From Pseudomonas helvetica (GTDB taxonomy: Bacteria; Pseudomonadota; Gammaproteobacteria; Pseudomonadales; Pseudomonadaceae): 64,000 bases of DNA. Position 1 is the stretch's first letter; every line of letters begins with the position of its first letter. Under the pieces are notes generated by a model. The model made no database searches. It was not told the origin of the DNA and saw only the letters and a program-made list of their open reading frames with translations. The translations under genes and the position numbers were made by a program. The stretch is from NCBI RefSeq assembly GCF_039908645.1, contig NZ_CP150917.1:5343501-5407500 (forward strand), given 5' to 3'. Below are positions 54,407-64,000 of this stretch, piece by piece.

Positions 54407-56323
54407 TTACTTGTGTTCTTTGACTTCTTCGAACTCAGCGTCGACAACGTCGTCAGCCTTCTCAGCTTTTTCAGCGTGCGGTGCCGCACCGTCAGCTGGC
54501 TGAGCCTGTTCGGCGTACATCTTCTGCGCCACTGGAGCGGAGACTTTCGACAGCTCTTCAACCTTGGCCTCGATAGCAGCCTTGTCGTCGCCTTTAACAG
54601 CGGCTTCCAGGGCAACCACGGCGGCTTCGATTGCGGTCTTCTCTTCAGCAGTCACTTTATCGCCAGCGTCAGCGACCATTTTGCGCGTCGAGTGAACCAG
54701 CGCGTCGCCCTGGTTACGGGCAGTGGCCAGCTCTTCGAACTTGCGGTCTTCGTCAGCGTTGGTTTCAGCATCGCGAATCATCTGCTGAATTTCTTCCTCG
54801 GACAGACCGGAGTTGGCCTTGATCACGATCGACTGAGTCTTGCCGGTAGCCTTGTCTTTGGCGCCTACGTGCAGGATGCCGTTGGCGTCGATGTCGAAGG
54901 TCACTTCAATTTGTGGCACGCCACGTGGTGCTGGTGGAATCTCGGCCAGGTCGAACTTGCCCAGGGACTTGTTCTGCGCAGCTTGCTTGCGCTCACCTTG
55001 CAGCACGTGAATGGTCACTGCGCCCTGGTTGTCATCGGCAGTCGAGAACACTTGCGATTTCTTGGTAGGAATCGTGGTGTTTTTCTCGATCAGCGCAGTC
55101 ATCACGCCACCCATGGTTTCGATACCCAGAGTCAGCGGGCTGACGTCGAGCAGCAGGACGTCTTTCACGTCACCGGCCAATACTGCACCCTGGATAGCAG
55201 CACCCATGGCAACGGCTTCGTCCGGGTTAACGTCTTTACGGGCTTCTTTACCGAAGAACTCGGTCACCAGTTTCTGAACCAGTGGCATACGGGTCTGACC
55301 GCCGACCAGGATCACGTCGTTGATCGCGCCAACGTCGATACCCGAGTCTTTCAGGGCAATGCGGCAAGGCTCAATGGTGCGTTGAACCAGGTCTTCAACC
55401 AGCGCTTCCAGCTTGGCGCGGGAGATTTTCACGTTCAAGTGCTTAGGACCGGTCGCATCTGCAGTGATGTACGGCAGGTTAACGTCGGTCTGCAGGCTCG
55501 AAGACAGCTCGATCTTGGCTTTCTCAGCGGCTTCTTTCAGGCGCTGCATGGCCAGCGGGTCACCTTTGAGGTTCATGCCGCTTTCTTTCTTGAATTCGTC
55601 AACGAGGTAGTCGATCAGACGAATGTCGAAGTCTTCACCGCCCAGGAAGGTGTCACCGTTGGTGGCCAACACTTCGAACTGGTGCTCGCCATCAACTTCG
55701 GCGATCTCGATTACGGAGACGTCGAAAGTACCGCCACCCAGGTCATAAACGATCACGGTGTGATCGCCCTTGGCCTTGTCCATACCGTAGGCCAGAGCGG
55801 CTGCGGTTGGTTCGTTGATGATGCGTTTTACGTCCAGGCCAGCAATACGGCCGGCGTCTTTGGTCGCCTGACGCTGACTGTCGTTGAAGTAGGCCGGAAC
55901 GGTGATGACCGCTTCAGTCACAGTCTCGCCGAGGTAGTCTTCGGCGGTCTTCTTCATTTTTTTCAGGATTTCAGCCGAGATCTGTGGCGGCGACATTTTC
56001 TGGCCGTTCACTTCAACCCAAGCGTCGCCATTGTCAGCCTTGGCGATTTTGTAAGGGACCATCTTGATGTCTTTCTGTACGACTTCTTCGTCGAACTTAC
56101 GGCCGATCAGACGCTTCACCGCATACAGGGTGTTGTGCGGATTGGTCACAGCCTGACGCTTGGCCGACTGACCCACCAGGATCTCGCCATCGTTGGCATA
56201 AGCGATGATCGACGGCGTAGTACGCGCGCCTTCAGCGTTTTCGATAACTTTGGCTACGCCGTTTTCCAGCACGGAGACGCAGGAGTTGGTAGTCCCCAGG
56301 TCGATACCGATAATTTTGCCCAT
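54407..56323 (-). CDS. dnaK: Chaperone DnaK (Hsp70)
   Basis: A 638-aa Hsp70. The ATPase starts [15 protein letters not shown] with phosphate loop [10 protein letters not shown] near residue 193. The substrate domain lies after about 390 ([18 protein letters not shown]), and the lid ends in a charged tail ...[15 protein letters not shown] at 56323 is the standard start; two codons upstream are possible. A sigma-32 promoter of its own lies at 56403-56430, overlapping the grpE stop. Confidence 0.97.
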   Translation of the reverse strand: MGKIIGIDLGTTNSCVSVLENGVAKVIENAEGARTTPSIIAYANDGEILVGQSAKRQAVTNPHNTLYAVKRLIGRKFDEEVVQKDIKMVPYKIAKADNGDAWVEVNGQKMSPPQISAEILKKMKKTAEDYLGETVTEAVITVPAYFNDSQRQATKDAGRIAGLDVKRIINEPTAAALAYGMDKAKGDHTVIVYDLGGGTFDVSVIEIAEVDGEHQFEVLATNGDTFLGGEDFDIRLIDYLVDEFKKESGMNLKGDPLAMQRLKEAAEKAKIELSSSLQTDVNLPYITADATGPKHLNVKISRAKLEALVEDLVQRTIEPCRIALKDSGIDVGAINDVILVGGQTRMPLVQKLVTEFFGKEARKDVNPDEAVAMGAAIQGAVLAGDVKDVLLLDVSPLTLGIETMGGVMTALIEKNTTIPTKKSQVFSTADDNQGAVTIHVLQGERKQAAQNKSLGKFDLAEIPPAPRGVPQIEVTFDIDANGILHVGAKDKATGKTQSIVIKANSGLSEEEIQQMIRDAETNADEDRKFEELATARNQGDALVHSTRKMVADAGDKVTAEEKTAIEAAVVALEAAVKGDDKAAIEAKVEELSKVSAPVAQKMYAEQAQPADGAAPHAEKAEKADDVVDAEFEEVKEHK

Positions 56324-56402
56324 GTTCACTCTCCCGAAACTTTGGATTTGGTTGCCGCAGCAGTGGTGGCTAACTGCGGTAGCACTTAAACGCTTGACAT
56401 CT

Positions 56403-56430
56403 AAATGGGGGCCTTACGGCGGATTTCAAG
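56403..56430 (-). promoter_or_regulatory. Sigma-32 promoter of dnaK
   Basis: On the minus strand, CTTGAA (56425-56430), 14-base spacer, CCCCATTT (56403-56410), matching the heat-shock consensus. The -35 overlaps the grpE stop codon. Confidence 0.85.
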
Positions 56431-56992
56431 CCTGCTCGTCAATCGAAGGCGAAACCGGCGCCGGAGCCTTGCTGACCACGACCATGGCCGGGCGCAGCAG
56501 ACGACCGTTGAGCATGTAACCCTTCTGGAACACCTTGAGCACGCTGTTGGGCTCGACGTCTGCACTTTCCTGCATGGCCATCGCCTGATGATGCGCAGCG
56601 TTGAACGGCTCACCTTCAGGATCGATCGCTTCCAACTGATAACGCTTCAGGGTGTCCTGGAACATTTTCAGGGTCAGCTGGATGCCTTCACGCATAGGGC
56701 GGATGCTTTCGTCGTCCGGGTTGGACAGCTCAAGACCACGCTCCAGGCTGTCGACGATCGGCAGCAAGTCGTTGGCGAACTTCTCTAACGCGAATTTGTG
56801 AGCTTTTTCTACATCCTGCTCAGCGCGACGGCGGACGTTCTGCAGATCGGCAGCAACACGCAAAGACTGATCCTGCGCGCCAGCCAGTTGCTCTTCGAGC
56901 ACTTGTACACGAGCCGCCAGGTCTTCACCCGATGCTTCGGGAGCCTGATTGGCGTCTGGATTTTGCGTATCCAGCGTCTGTTCGTCAGCCAT
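56426..56992 (-). CDS. grpE: Nucleotide exchange factor GrpE
   Basis: A 188-aa DnaK exchange factor. A long N-terminal helix and coiled coil (about 20-80) and the [18 protein letters not shown] block (about 70-87) are present. A C-terminal beta domain with HQAMA and [19 protein letters not shown] follows. It starts the chaperone set with a sigma-32 promoter at 57046-57073. Confidence 0.96.
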   Translation of the reverse strand: MADEQTLDTQNPDANQAPEASGEDLAARVQVLEEQLAGAQDQSLRVAADLQNVRRRAEQDVEKAHKFALEKFANDLLPIVDSLERGLELSNPDDESIRPMREGIQLTLKMFQDTLKRYQLEAIDPEGEPFNAAHHQAMAMQESADVEPNSVLKVFQKGYMLNGRLLRPAMVVVSKAPAPVSPSIDEQA

Positions 56993-57045
56993 AGATTTCT
57001 CCTTTCAAAATCGTGCGCGAACTCGACTCGCGCTTCTGCCCCGGT

Positions 57046-57073
57046 ATATGGGGTCGCAAATTCCAGGTTCAAG
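57046..57073 (-). promoter_or_regulatory. Sigma-32 promoter of grpE
   Basis: Minus strand CTTGAA (57068-57073), 14-base spacer, CCCCATAT (57046-57053). Matches the heat-shock consensus, 54 bases upstream of grpE. Confidence 0.88.
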
Positions 57074-57200
57074 GGCTGCCGGAACTCTGAACGCTATTAC
57101 CCTTACAAAACGACTGATTTAATATCCCGGCGGTTTTAAAAAAATCCATTTTCCAAGCAAATCGAGCTAAACACGGGCATTGTCAGCCAGAAACAAAACA

Positions 57201-57216
57201 CTGTATAAATAACCAG
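57201..57216. promoter_or_regulatory. LexA box of recN
   Basis: CTGTATAAATAACCAG fits CTG-N10-CAG and includes a TATAAAT that may be the -10. It lies 24 bases before the recN ATG. Confidence 0.82.
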
Positions 57217-57240
57217 ACCTAAAGCCTGGGAGCGGCCTCT

Positions 57241-58914
57241 ATGCTGGTGCACCTGTCCGTACATAACTACGCAATCGTTGAACATCTCGATCTGGAACTT
57301 GATCGCGGGATGAGCGTGATCACAGGGGAAACCGGTGCAGGCAAGTCGATCATGCTCGACGCCCTGGGCCTGACCCTGGGCGATCGCGCCGACAGCGGCG
57401 TGGTTCGCCCAGGCGCCGAGAAGGCCGACATCCTGGCCACATTCGACCTGGCCGATATTCCGGAAGCCAGTACCTGGCTGGCCGAGCGCGACCTCGATAC
57501 CGACGGCCCATGCATCCTGCGCAGGGTGATTACCGCCGAGGGTCGCTCGCGTGGCTACATCAATGGCAGCCCCTGCCCGCTGGGCGACCTTAAAGCCCTT
57601 GGCGAACTGCTGATCGATATCCACAGCCAGCATGAACACCAATCGTTGCTGAAAACCGACACGCACCGTCGGCTGCTCGACGAATATGCCGGCGCCACGG
57701 ACCTCGCCCGCCAGGTGCAACTGGCCGCCCAGCGCTGGCGCCAGACTCGCCAGGAGCTGGAGCGCCTCTCCAACTCCGGCGACGAGCAGCGCGCTCGCCA
57801 CCAATTGCTCAGCTACCAACTCGAAGAGCTGGAAAACCTCGGCCTCGGCGAGAGCGAGCTGGAGCAACTGGAGCAGGAACACAAAAACCTGACCAACGCC
57901 GAAACCTTGCTGGGGATTTGCCGACAAGTGGTCGAGCAGTGCAGCGAAAGCGATTCCGGCAATGTACTGAACGCCCTGACAGCCAGCCTCAATCGCCTGT
58001 CGAGCGTGAGCAACTCGGTCGGCGCCCTGGGCGAAGCAACCAATCTGCTGACCAGCGCGCAAATTCAGGTGGAAGAAGCTGTCGGCGAGCTGAACCGTTT
58101 TCTCGACCATTTCGATGCCGATCCGGCACGCCTCCAGCAACTCGAAGAACGCCTGGATTCGATCTACACCCTGGCGCGCAAACACCGGATTCAGCCCACC
58201 GAAGTCGCAGAACTTCAGCAAAGGCTGCTGGACGAAATCGAGACACTGAATGCCAACGACGAGTCCATCGAACGACTGAGCGAAGAACTGGGTGCATTCG
58301 CCCGGCATTACCAGGAAAAAGCCCGAGAGCTAAGCGATCTGCGTCATCAGGCTTCGACCAGCCTGGCCAATGCCGTCGAACAGGAAATTCAACGCCTGGG
58401 CATGCCCGGCGGCCGCTTCACCATTGAGCTACGCCCCAACACCAGCACTGAACTGCTGCCCAACGGCCTCGAGCAGGTGGAACTGCTGGTCAGCGCCAAC
58501 CCAGGGCAACCGCTCAAGGCACTGGCCAAAGTCGCATCGGGGGGTGAGTTGTCACGAATCAGTCTGGCCATCCAGGTGATCACCGCACAAACCTCGCGAG
58601 TGCCAACACTGGTGTTCGACGAAGTGGACGTCGGGATTGGCGGCCCGACAGCGGAAATTGTCGGCCAGCTCTTGCGCCGCCTCGGAGAGCGCGGACAGGT
58701 GCTGACCGTCACTCACTTGCCGCAAGTAGCCTCCCAGGGCCATCAGCATCTATTTGTCCACAAGGTGCGCGGTGACGATGCCACGCACACCGCCGTGTCC
58801 AAGCTGAGTAAAAACGAGCGTATTGAAGAAGTGGCGCGAATGCTGGGAGGGATCGACCTGACCAAGGAGTCCCTGGCCCACGCAAAGAAAATGGTCGTGA
58901 CGGCAAAAATCTAA
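57241..58914 (+). CDS. recN: DNA repair protein RecN
   Basis: A 557-aa SMC-like ATPase for double-strand-break repair. Walker A GETGAGKSIML (about 30-40), a coiled-coil middle, and a C-terminal Walker B block (VFDEVDVGIGG) with signature SGGELSRI are visible. Preceded by a LexA box, so SOS-induced. Divergent from grpE. Confidence 0.96.
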   Translation: MLVHLSVHNYAIVEHLDLELDRGMSVITGETGAGKSIMLDALGLTLGDRADSGVVRPGAEKADILATFDLADIPEASTWLAERDLDTDGPCILRRVITAEGRSRGYINGSPCPLGDLKALGELLIDIHSQHEHQSLLKTDTHRRLLDEYAGATDLARQVQLAAQRWRQTRQELERLSNSGDEQRARHQLLSYQLEELENLGLGESELEQLEQEHKNLTNAETLLGICRQVVEQCSESDSGNVLNALTASLNRLSSVSNSVGALGEATNLLTSAQIQVEEAVGELNRFLDHFDADPARLQQLEERLDSIYTLARKHRIQPTEVAELQQRLLDEIETLNANDESIERLSEELGAFARHYQEKARELSDLRHQASTSLANAVEQEIQRLGMPGGRFTIELRPNTSTELLPNGLEQVELLVSANPGQPLKALAKVASGGELSRISLAIQVITAQTSRVPTLVFDEVDVGIGGPTAEIVGQLLRRLGERGQVLTVTHLPQVASQGHQHLFVHKVRGDDATHTAVSKLSKNERIEEVARMLGGIDLTKESLAHAKKMVVTAKI

Positions 58915-58928
58915 AGTCACCAGACAGC

Positions 58929-58960
58929 ACGAAGGCGACCCTTGGGTCGCCTTCGTTCGT
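58929..58960. terminator. Terminator shared by recN and fur
   Basis: ACGAAGGCGACC, loop CTTG, GGTCGCCTTCGT: perfect 12-pair stem between convergent genes. Confidence 0.85.
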
Positions 58961-58989
58961 ATCGCGGACCAGAAATCCGCGCGACATGC

Positions 58990-59394
58990 TTACTTTTTCT
59001 TGCGTACGTACAGCACCAGGTTGTGATCCACCAACTCGAAGCCGTGCTTCTCGACGATTGCCTTCTGAAGCTTTTCGATTTCTTCCTCGAAGAACTCGAT
59101 CACTTCACCGTTCTCCACGTTAACCATATGGTCGTGGTGACCGCCGTCCGCCAGTTCGAAGACCGCGTGACCGCCGTCGAAATTGTGACGGACCACCAGA
59201 CCAGCCGCTTCGAATTGGGTCAGTACACGGTAAACCGTGGCCAGACCGACATCCTCGCCAGCTTCCATCAGCGCCTTGTAAACATCTTCAGCACTCATGT
59301 GACGTTGCTCGGCGGAATCGAGCATTTGCAGAATTTTGACCCGTGGCAGGGTCACTTTAAGGCCGGCTTTGCGTAGTTCGCTATTTTCAACCAT
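58990..59394 (-). CDS. fur: Ferric uptake regulator
   Basis: A 134-aa Fe(II)-dependent repressor. The winged helix (LKVTLPRVKILQMLDSAEQRHMSAEDVYKALMEAGEDVGLATVYRVLTQFEAAGL) and the metal-binding HHDHMVNVENGEVIEF are clear. Its targets here probably include piuA and piuC. Divergent from bamE. Confidence 0.97.
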   Translation of the reverse strand: MVENSELRKAGLKVTLPRVKILQMLDSAEQRHMSAEDVYKALMEAGEDVGLATVYRVLTQFEAAGLVVRHNFDGGHAVFELADGGHHDHMVNVENGEVIEFFEEEIEKLQKAIVEKHGFELVDHNLVLYVRKKK

Positions 59395-59491
59395 GGTCAG
59401 CTTTCTCGCGATGCTGCTTCGCAGCTACTCTTAATGCGGGTATGATCGGCGTTTACGTTGTCCCAGCCAAGATAGTGGAAGTCGCCCACCG

Positions 59492-60019
59492 ATGCAAAAC
59501 ACCAAGCTCTTGCTAACCAGTTTCACCTTTGTGGGACTGCTCGCACTCGCCGGTTGTTCATTCCCCGGGGTTTACAAAATCGACATCCAGCAGGGCAATG
59601 TCGTCACGCAGGACATGATAGACCAGTTACGCCCGGGAATGACCCGTCGGCAAGTACGGTTTATCATGGGCAACCCTCTGCTGACCGACACGTTCCATGC
59701 CGATCGCTGGGATTACTTGTATAGCCTGCAGCCAGGCGGCGGTGAACGCCAACAGGAACGCATCAGCGTTATCTTCAACCCTAACGACCAGCTTGTCAGC
59801 CTGTCGGGTGATTTCATGCCTGGCGTGAGCCGTGACGAAGCGATTCTCGGCAAGAACAGCGGCACCACCGTAACCGCCCCTGCTGAAAACGCCGAGAAGC
59901 CAAAGCCAGAGAAACCGGTAAAACCAGGTTCGCTGCTGGACCAGATCCAGAAGGACGTCGACAAGGTCGAAACCGTTCCGGTCCCGACGCCAACACCGTT
60001 GGACACATCGCCGCAATAA
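59492..60019 (+). CDS. bamE: Outer-membrane assembly lipoprotein BamE (OmlA)
   Basis: A 175-aa lipoprotein of the BAM complex. The lipobox is LALAGC (C22). The SmpA/OmlA core ([34 protein letters not shown]) covers about 45-80, followed by a Pro/Lys-rich tail. Divergent from fur, as in other pseudomonads. Confidence 0.96.
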   Translation: MQNTKLLLTSFTFVGLLALAGCSFPGVYKIDIQQGNVVTQDMIDQLRPGMTRRQVRFIMGNPLLTDTFHADRWDYLYSLQPGGGERQQERISVIFNPNDQLVSLSGDFMPGVSRDEAILGKNSGTTVTAPAENAEKPKPEKPVKPGSLLDQIQKDVDKVETVPVPTPTPLDTSPQ

Positions 60020-60028
60020 ATTGCGACA

Positions 60029-60062
60029 CAACAAAAAGCCCGGCATGCCGGGCTTTTTGTTG
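60029..60062. terminator. Terminator after bamE and rnfH
   Basis: CAACAAAAAGCCCGGCAT pairs with its inverse complement to 60062. A- and T-rich ends allow termination in both directions. Confidence 0.88.
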
Positions 60063-60079
60063 CCTGTCATTTGGGAAAT

Positions 60080-60397
60080 CTACTGATCCCGGGCCTTGGC
60101 CTGCGCCGCAGCCTTGGCCGCACGTAATCGGCGCACCTCTTTTGGATCCGCCAGCAACGCTCGATAAATCTCGATGCGGTCACCCGCCTGAACCTGACGA
60201 TTCTCAGGGTCGGCAATCACCTTGCCGAAAATCCCCACGGGGCACGCCGCCAGGTCCAGTTCGGGGAATTGCTCGGCGATGCCTGATTCAGCCAATGCCG
60301 CTCGCAGTGTAGTGCCTACAGGCACCGCCACCTTGAGCAACATCTGCCGATCGACGGCGGCATACACCACCTCGACGTCAATCACCGGCTTAACCAT
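60080..60397 (-). CDS. rnfH: RnfH family protein
   Basis: A 105-aa ubiquitin-like (UPF0125/RnfH) protein. The start at 60397 (MVKPVIDVEVVYA) is standard; upstream frame is the ratA shadow. CPVGIFGKV and GDRIEIYRALLADPKEVRRLRA are typical. It overlaps ratA by eight bases, so both are co-translated. Role is uncertain. Confidence 0.93.
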   Translation of the reverse strand: MVKPVIDVEVVYAAVDRQMLLKVAVPVGTTLRAALAESGIAEQFPELDLAACPVGIFGKVIADPENRQVQAGDRIEIYRALLADPKEVRRLRAAKAAAQAKARDQ

Positions 60398-60824
60398 GCA
60401 ACTGCTTGGCGCGCTGACAGAACGCGTCCACCAACGTGTTAGCCGCCTGATTGAACAACGGTCCCAGGGTCGCCCGAACAATCGGCCCGGCATAATCGAA
60501 CGACAGGTCCAGGCTGATCTTGCAGGCTTTCTCGCCCAATGCCTTGAACACCCAAACACCATGCAACTGATTGAACGGCCCCTCTTCGAGATGCATCTCG
60601 ATCGAAGACCCGGCCACCAGCGTATTGCGCGTCACAAAGTGCTGGCTTAACCCGCCCTTGGCAACGCCTACGCTTGCACGCATGTGCACGGCAGAGCTCT
60701 CCAGCACTTCAGCCTCGGAACACCAAGGCAAAAATTCCGGATAGCGCGCCACGTCATTGACCAGGTCATACAGCGCTTGTGCCGGATACGGCAACAGGGC
60801 CGAACGTTGAATATGTGTCGTCAT
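60390..60824 (-). CDS. ratA: RatA-type START-domain protein (PasT)
   Basis: A 144-aa START-like protein. Begins MTTHIQRSALLPYPAQALYDLVNDVARYPEFLPWCSEAEVLE. It was described in E. coli as a 70S-association inhibitor and, with RnfH, as a toxin-antitoxin pair, but the pair is a conserved chromosomal gene set and is also linked to coenzyme Q binding. It lies seven bases after the NSS transporter. Confidence 0.9.
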   Translation of the reverse strand: MTTHIQRSALLPYPAQALYDLVNDVARYPEFLPWCSEAEVLESSAVHMRASVGVAKGGLSQHFVTRNTLVAGSSIEMHLEEGPFNQLHGVWVFKALGEKACKISLDLSFDYAGPIVRATLGPLFNQAANTLVDAFCQRAKQLHG

Positions 60825-60831
60825 GTCAGCG

Positions 60832-62235
60832 TCACTTCCACAGCTGGGCGGCAAACACTACAAGAATGCCGATTGGCGCCACATAGCGCATCAAGAACAA
60901 TGTCAGAGCAAACAATGCCGGGCTGCGCATCGACAGTTCGTCGCGCACCGCTTCACGGCCCATCACCCAACCTGCAAACACCACAAAGCACAAACCACCG
61001 AGCGGCAACATGATCCGCGAGGTGAAGAAATCGATCACACCAAAGAAATCCAGACCATTTTGCGCCCCCCACTGGTAGAGGTGAAACGCACCGCCATCAT
61101 TCACGAAAAACTTGGCCTGCTTCCAGATATTGAAGGAAAACACCGTTCCCAAACCAACAAACCAGCAACTGAATGCCAGCCAGAACGTCACCCAGCCACG
61201 ACGGATGTTGGTCCGCTCAACCAGGTAGGCCACCATCGGCTCCAGCAAGGAAATCGCCGAACTCCAGGCCGCAATCGCCACCAGCACGAAAAACACCACC
61301 CCCATCAACTGGCCGAATGCGACGTTACCAAAGGCAAACGGCAGGCTGACAAACATCAATCCTGGCCCTTCACTTGGGTTCAAACCGGCAGCAAACACAA
61401 TCGGAAACAACGCCAGGCCGGCCAGCAACGAAACAAAGGTATCCAGTAACGCAACGCCGACGATGGTCCCGGAAATCGACGAATGCTTAGGCATATAAGC
61501 ACCGTAGATCATGATCGAGCCCACACCGACGCTAAGGGAAAAAAACGCATGCCCCATGGCTGGCAGCAAGCCGTCCAGCAATTTGTCCGGGTTGAAGTCG
61601 AACATGAAATGCACGCCTTCCATGAAGTGCCCGGTGGTCAGGCTGTAGCCCAACAGAATCACCAGCATCACGAACAGCAACGGCATCATGATCCGCAAGC
61701 TGCGCTCAAGCCCCGCGACGACGCCTTTGGCGATAACGAATGCCGACAGCAACATGAAGAGGGTATGCCACAGCGTCAGACGCCAAGGGTCGGCGATCAC
61801 CCCGCCAAAATAGGCGCCGACCTGATCGGCCGTCACGCCCTGGAAATCACCGCGCCCCATATCAATGATGTAATCCAGCGACCAGCCACCCACCACACTA
61901 TAGAAAGACAGGATCAGCAGCGCCGTGATCATCCCGGCAAACGCGCCCCAGGACCATTTCGCCGAATGCCCGGCTTCAAGCGCCAGAACCTTCAAGGCAT
62001 TTGCCGGACTTTGCCGGGCACGACGACCGATCAGGGTTTCGGCCAGCATCACCGGCACGCCGATCAGCGCAATACACGCCAGAAACACCAACACAAACGC
62101 GCCGCCGCCATAGACGCCGACCATGTAGGGAAACTTCCAGATACTACCCAGCCCCACGGCTGAACCGGTCGCAGCGAGTATGAAAACCCAACGGCTAGCC
62201 CAACTACCGTGGACTGAAACCTTGTCTGACGACAT
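60832..62235 (-). CDS. Sodium-dependent transporter (NSS family)
   Basis: A 467-aa inner-membrane symporter of the neurotransmitter:sodium symporter family. About 11 hydrophobic helices are visible. The first helix carries [24 protein letters not shown], with the sodium/substrate-site motif. Start chosen at 62235 ([16 protein letters not shown]); upstream in-frame codons lack a ribosome site. Substrate is unknown; amino acids are typical. Confidence 0.9.
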   Translation of the reverse strand: MSSDKVSVHGSWASRWVFILAATGSAVGLGSIWKFPYMVGVYGGGAFVLVFLACIALIGVPVMLAETLIGRRARQSPANALKVLALEAGHSAKWSWGAFAGMITALLILSFYSVVGGWSLDYIIDMGRGDFQGVTADQVGAYFGGVIADPWRLTLWHTLFMLLSAFVIAKGVVAGLERSLRIMMPLLFVMLVILLGYSLTTGHFMEGVHFMFDFNPDKLLDGLLPAMGHAFFSLSVGVGSIMIYGAYMPKHSSISGTIVGVALLDTFVSLLAGLALFPIVFAAGLNPSEGPGLMFVSLPFAFGNVAFGQLMGVVFFVLVAIAAWSSAISLLEPMVAYLVERTNIRRGWVTFWLAFSCWFVGLGTVFSFNIWKQAKFFVNDGGAFHLYQWGAQNGLDFFGVIDFFTSRIMLPLGGLCFVVFAGWVMGREAVRDELSMRSPALFALTLFLMRYVAPIGILVVFAAQLWK

Positions 62236-62338
62236 CCTGAACACGCCCAACCGATCAAAAAAGAGGGCGCATTGTCCGGGATTCACTCAATGCGCTCAAG
62301 CACGCAGGTTCACCGTAGCCGACTCGCGCGCAACTCCC

Positions 62339-62344
62339 TATAAT
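62339..62344 (+). promoter_or_regulatory. smpB -10 element
   Basis: A perfect TATAAT ten bases before the ATG. No good -35 at the right distance. The short leader suggests little or no 5' untranslated region. Confidence 0.45.
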
Positions 62345-62353
62345 GCCGCCCCT

Positions 62354-62836
62354 ATGGCTAAACAGAAGAAACACCCCGAAGGGACCATCGCGCAGAATAA
62401 AAAGGCGCGACACGATTACTTCATCGAACATCGATTCGAGGCTGGCATGGTCCTGGCCGGCTGGGAAGTAAAGAGTCTGCGTGCAGGCAAGGCACAACTG
62501 GTCGACAGTTATGTGCTGCTCAAGGATGGCGAGGCGTGGCTGCTCGGCAGTCATATCACTCCGCTGACCACCGCCAGCACCCACGTCATCGCCGACCCGA
62601 CGCGCACGCGCAAACTGCTGCTCAACCAGCGCGAGCTGGAGAAGCTGTTTGCCGCAGTGCAACAGAAGGGTTACGCCTGCGTCTGCCTGTCGTTGTACTG
62701 GAGCAAGCACTTGATCAAGTGCGAGATCGCTCTGGGCAAGGGCAAGAAGGAATACGACAAGCGTGATACCGAGCGCGAACGCGATGCCGGTCGCGAGTTG
62801 CAGCGCGCGGTGCGGAACAAGGGCAAGGAAGATTAA
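62354..62836 (+). CDS. smpB: SsrA-binding protein SmpB
   Basis: A 160-aa tmRNA partner for rescue of stalled ribosomes. [32 protein letters not shown] and the basic C-terminal tail ([23 protein letters not shown]) are present. Divergent from the NSS transporter. I see no ssrA gene in this window. Confidence 0.97.
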   Translation: MAKQKKHPEGTIAQNKKARHDYFIEHRFEAGMVLAGWEVKSLRAGKAQLVDSYVLLKDGEAWLLGSHITPLTTASTHVIADPTRTRKLLLNQRELEKLFAAVQQKGYACVCLSLYWSKHLIKCEIALGKGKKEYDKRDTERERDAGRELQRAVRNKGKED

Positions 62837-62859
62837 TCTTCCAGCCCGAACGCGACCAC

Positions 62860-63003
62860 TGTGGCGAGGGAGCTTGCTCCCGCAGGCCGGCCCGCGCTCG
62901 GGCGAAGCAGTCGTAAACCGGTAAACATATTCCGTCTGCGCGATTGTAATGACTGGCTTGAGGGCCGCTTCGCATCCCAGCGGGAGCAAGCTCCCTCGCC
63001 ACA
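62860..63003. repeat. Paired REP palindrome (REPIN-like)
   Basis: Arms 62860-62883 and 62980-63003 (TGTGGCGAGGGAGCTTGCTC...) are 24-base inverse complements around a 96-base middle, between the convergent smpB and lldR. The arms equal those at 3456-3547. Confidence 0.9.
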
Positions 63004-63021
63004 CAAAATCCACTCACACAG

Positions 63022-63789
63022 CTACATCCCCTTGCGCCGCTCCGCCCGAGCCATGCGCTGCATTTCCTGACGCACTTCTTCGAGCACTTCCTGCACATAC
63101 AAAATGTGTCGACTGGAAATTTCTCGCGCCTGCTCTGCACGCCCTTCGATAATCGCCTGATACAACTCCCGGTGCTGACTGATCAGCATGTCGCGGGTTT
63201 CGACGCGCTGCTTGTACATGCCACCGATGTTGGTCACCACGTTGCGCTTGAGCAGATCGAACAGTCCGCGAATTGTGTGCAACAGCACCGCGTTGTGACT
63301 GGCTTCGGCAATAGCCAGGTGAAAGTTCGCATCCGCCGCCCCCTCTTCCGCACGACTCACCTGATCATGCCGCGAGTAGCAATCCTGCAACTCTTCGAAT
63401 GCCGCAGTCAGTCGCTCACGATCAACATCCGTCGCGCGCAATGCAGCGTAATAAGCGCATGAAGCTTCCAGCGTATGGCGAAACTCCAGCAGATCACGCT
63501 GGGCTTCGGGGTTGCTTTCCAGCAGATGCAGCAGCGGATCACTGAAGGTTGAACCGAGTGATTCAACCACATAGTTGCCGCCGCCCTGGCGACTGACCAG
63601 CAGCCCCTTGGCCGCCAGTTTCTGGATCGCCTCACGCAATGAAGGGCGCGATACACCGAACTGCTCAGCCAGAGCGCGCTCCGCCGGCAATCGCTCACCG
63701 GACTTCAGCGTGCCCTCCAGGATCATCCCTTCGAGCCGCTCGACAATATCGTCAGACAAACGGCGCTGACGAATCTGATCAAACCCCAT
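63022..63789 (-). CDS. lldR: LldR-like lactate regulator (GntR/FadR family)
   Basis: A 255-aa FCD-type regulator. The winged HTH (GTLKSGERLPAERALAEQFGVSRPSLREAIQKLAAKGLLV, about 25-64) is followed by an all-helical FCD domain with metal-site histidines (DANFHLAIAEASHN, QHRELYQAI). In P. aeruginosa the homologue next to smpB controls lldP-lldD. A matching operator lies upstream at 63982-63998. It is named for that context; the ligand is inferred. Confidence 0.85.
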   Translation of the reverse strand: MGFDQIRQRRLSDDIVERLEGMILEGTLKSGERLPAERALAEQFGVSRPSLREAIQKLAAKGLLVSRQGGGNYVVESLGSTFSDPLLHLLESNPEAQRDLLEFRHTLEASCAYYAALRATDVDRERLTAAFEELQDCYSRHDQVSRAEEGAADANFHLAIAEASHNAVLLHTIRGLFDLLKRNVVTNIGGMYKQRVETRDMLISQHRELYQAIIEGRAEQAREISSRHILYVQEVLEEVRQEMQRMARAERRKGM

Positions 63790-63981
63790 AACTCATTCTC
63801 CACGATCCCGACGGCTCGCCGGGCTCTCTATTCTGGCCTATTGGCGTCGTGCCAGCACCTACCAGACGGCGTTTGATCGAACAGATCAGATGACCTCTGC
63901 ACCGCTCATTCGACGAAAGTTTCAGGGCGGCAAATTGACACACCACACCCAAGGCTTTTACCCTAGCCAACAGCGATTGTA

Positions 63982-63998
63982 AATTGGTATTACCAATT
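63982..63998. promoter_or_regulatory. LldR-type operator at window edge
   Basis: AATTGGTATTACCAATT is a perfect palindrome matching the FadR/PdhR/LldR consensus TTGGTnnTACCAA with one spacer difference. It lies 193 bases upstream of lldR and probably controls a divergent gene, expected to be lldP, beyond the window. Confidence 0.8.
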
Positions 63999-64000
63999 AA

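Noticed and set aside
54167..56389. Long open frame (740 codons) antisense to dnaK
   Set aside because: Shadow of a highly biased gene; no motif. Similar frames opposite carB, carA, fruA and ftsH were rejected for the same reason.
60080..60824. rnfH-ratA as a toxin-antitoxin module
   Set aside because: The pair has been called RatAB, but it is a conserved chromosomal pair next to smpB in this genus, without features of a mobile TA system.

Overview
The window is chromosomal DNA of a Pseudomonas, most likely of the P. fluorescens group. Reasons: GC-rich coding with housekeeping gene order matching the pseudomonads (pnp-rpsO-truB-rbfA-infB-nusA-rimP-tRNA-fMet-tRNA-Leu-secG-tpiA-glmM-folP-ftsH-rlmE; greA-carB-carA-dapB-dnaJ-dnaK-grpE; recN/fur/bamE/rnfH/ratA/smpB/lldR), a fruB-fruK-fruA PTS with a Pseudomonas-type Cra operator, and several paired REP palindromes (REPIN-like, GTGGCGAGGGAGCTTGC type) between genes.

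Layout. 1-3448: osmoprotectant (quaternary amine) ABC transporter, first gene cut by the window edge. 3449-3902: a REP pair, then a promoter/terminator pair that looks like a small RNA gene. 3903-5066: speC. 5146-11802: iron-responsive piu locus (Sel1 protein, piuC, TonB receptor piuA, PepSY/flavodoxin reductase) with two Fur-box candidates. 11805-13838: accessory island between the convergent 3' ends of the reductase gene and phoD. It has two direct copies of a palindrome-ended repeat around a DUF559 nuclease gene, and an IS3-family element sits inside the left copy. 13861-23202: phoD, the fructose operon with its regulator, and a TatD hydrolase. 23245-30515: chemoreceptor, ampE-ampD, an apparently shortened DUF1631 gene, nadC, a DUF6388 gene and a periplasmic coiled-coil protein with serine linkers. 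30526-46496: translation/transcription core genes with three tRNAs, then ftsH, rlmE and yhbY. 46506-64000: greA-carBA, dapB, the dnaK chaperone genes with two sigma-32 promoters, recN with a LexA box, fur, bamE, rnfH-ratA, an NSS transporter, smpB and lldR, ending on a perfect LldR-type operator.

Most of the window is conserved core. The parts worth a second look are the nuclease/repeat/IS island (the two repeat copies show a compensatory stem change), the small-RNA candidate upstream of speC, the serine-linker coiled-coil protein, the shortened DUF1631 gene, and the terminator-like hairpin in the carA leader. I found no CRISPR array, prophage or recognised defence system. The long reading frames antisense to infB, pnp, dnaK, carB and fruA are codon-bias shadows. 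Family assignments are from reading motifs, not from searches.
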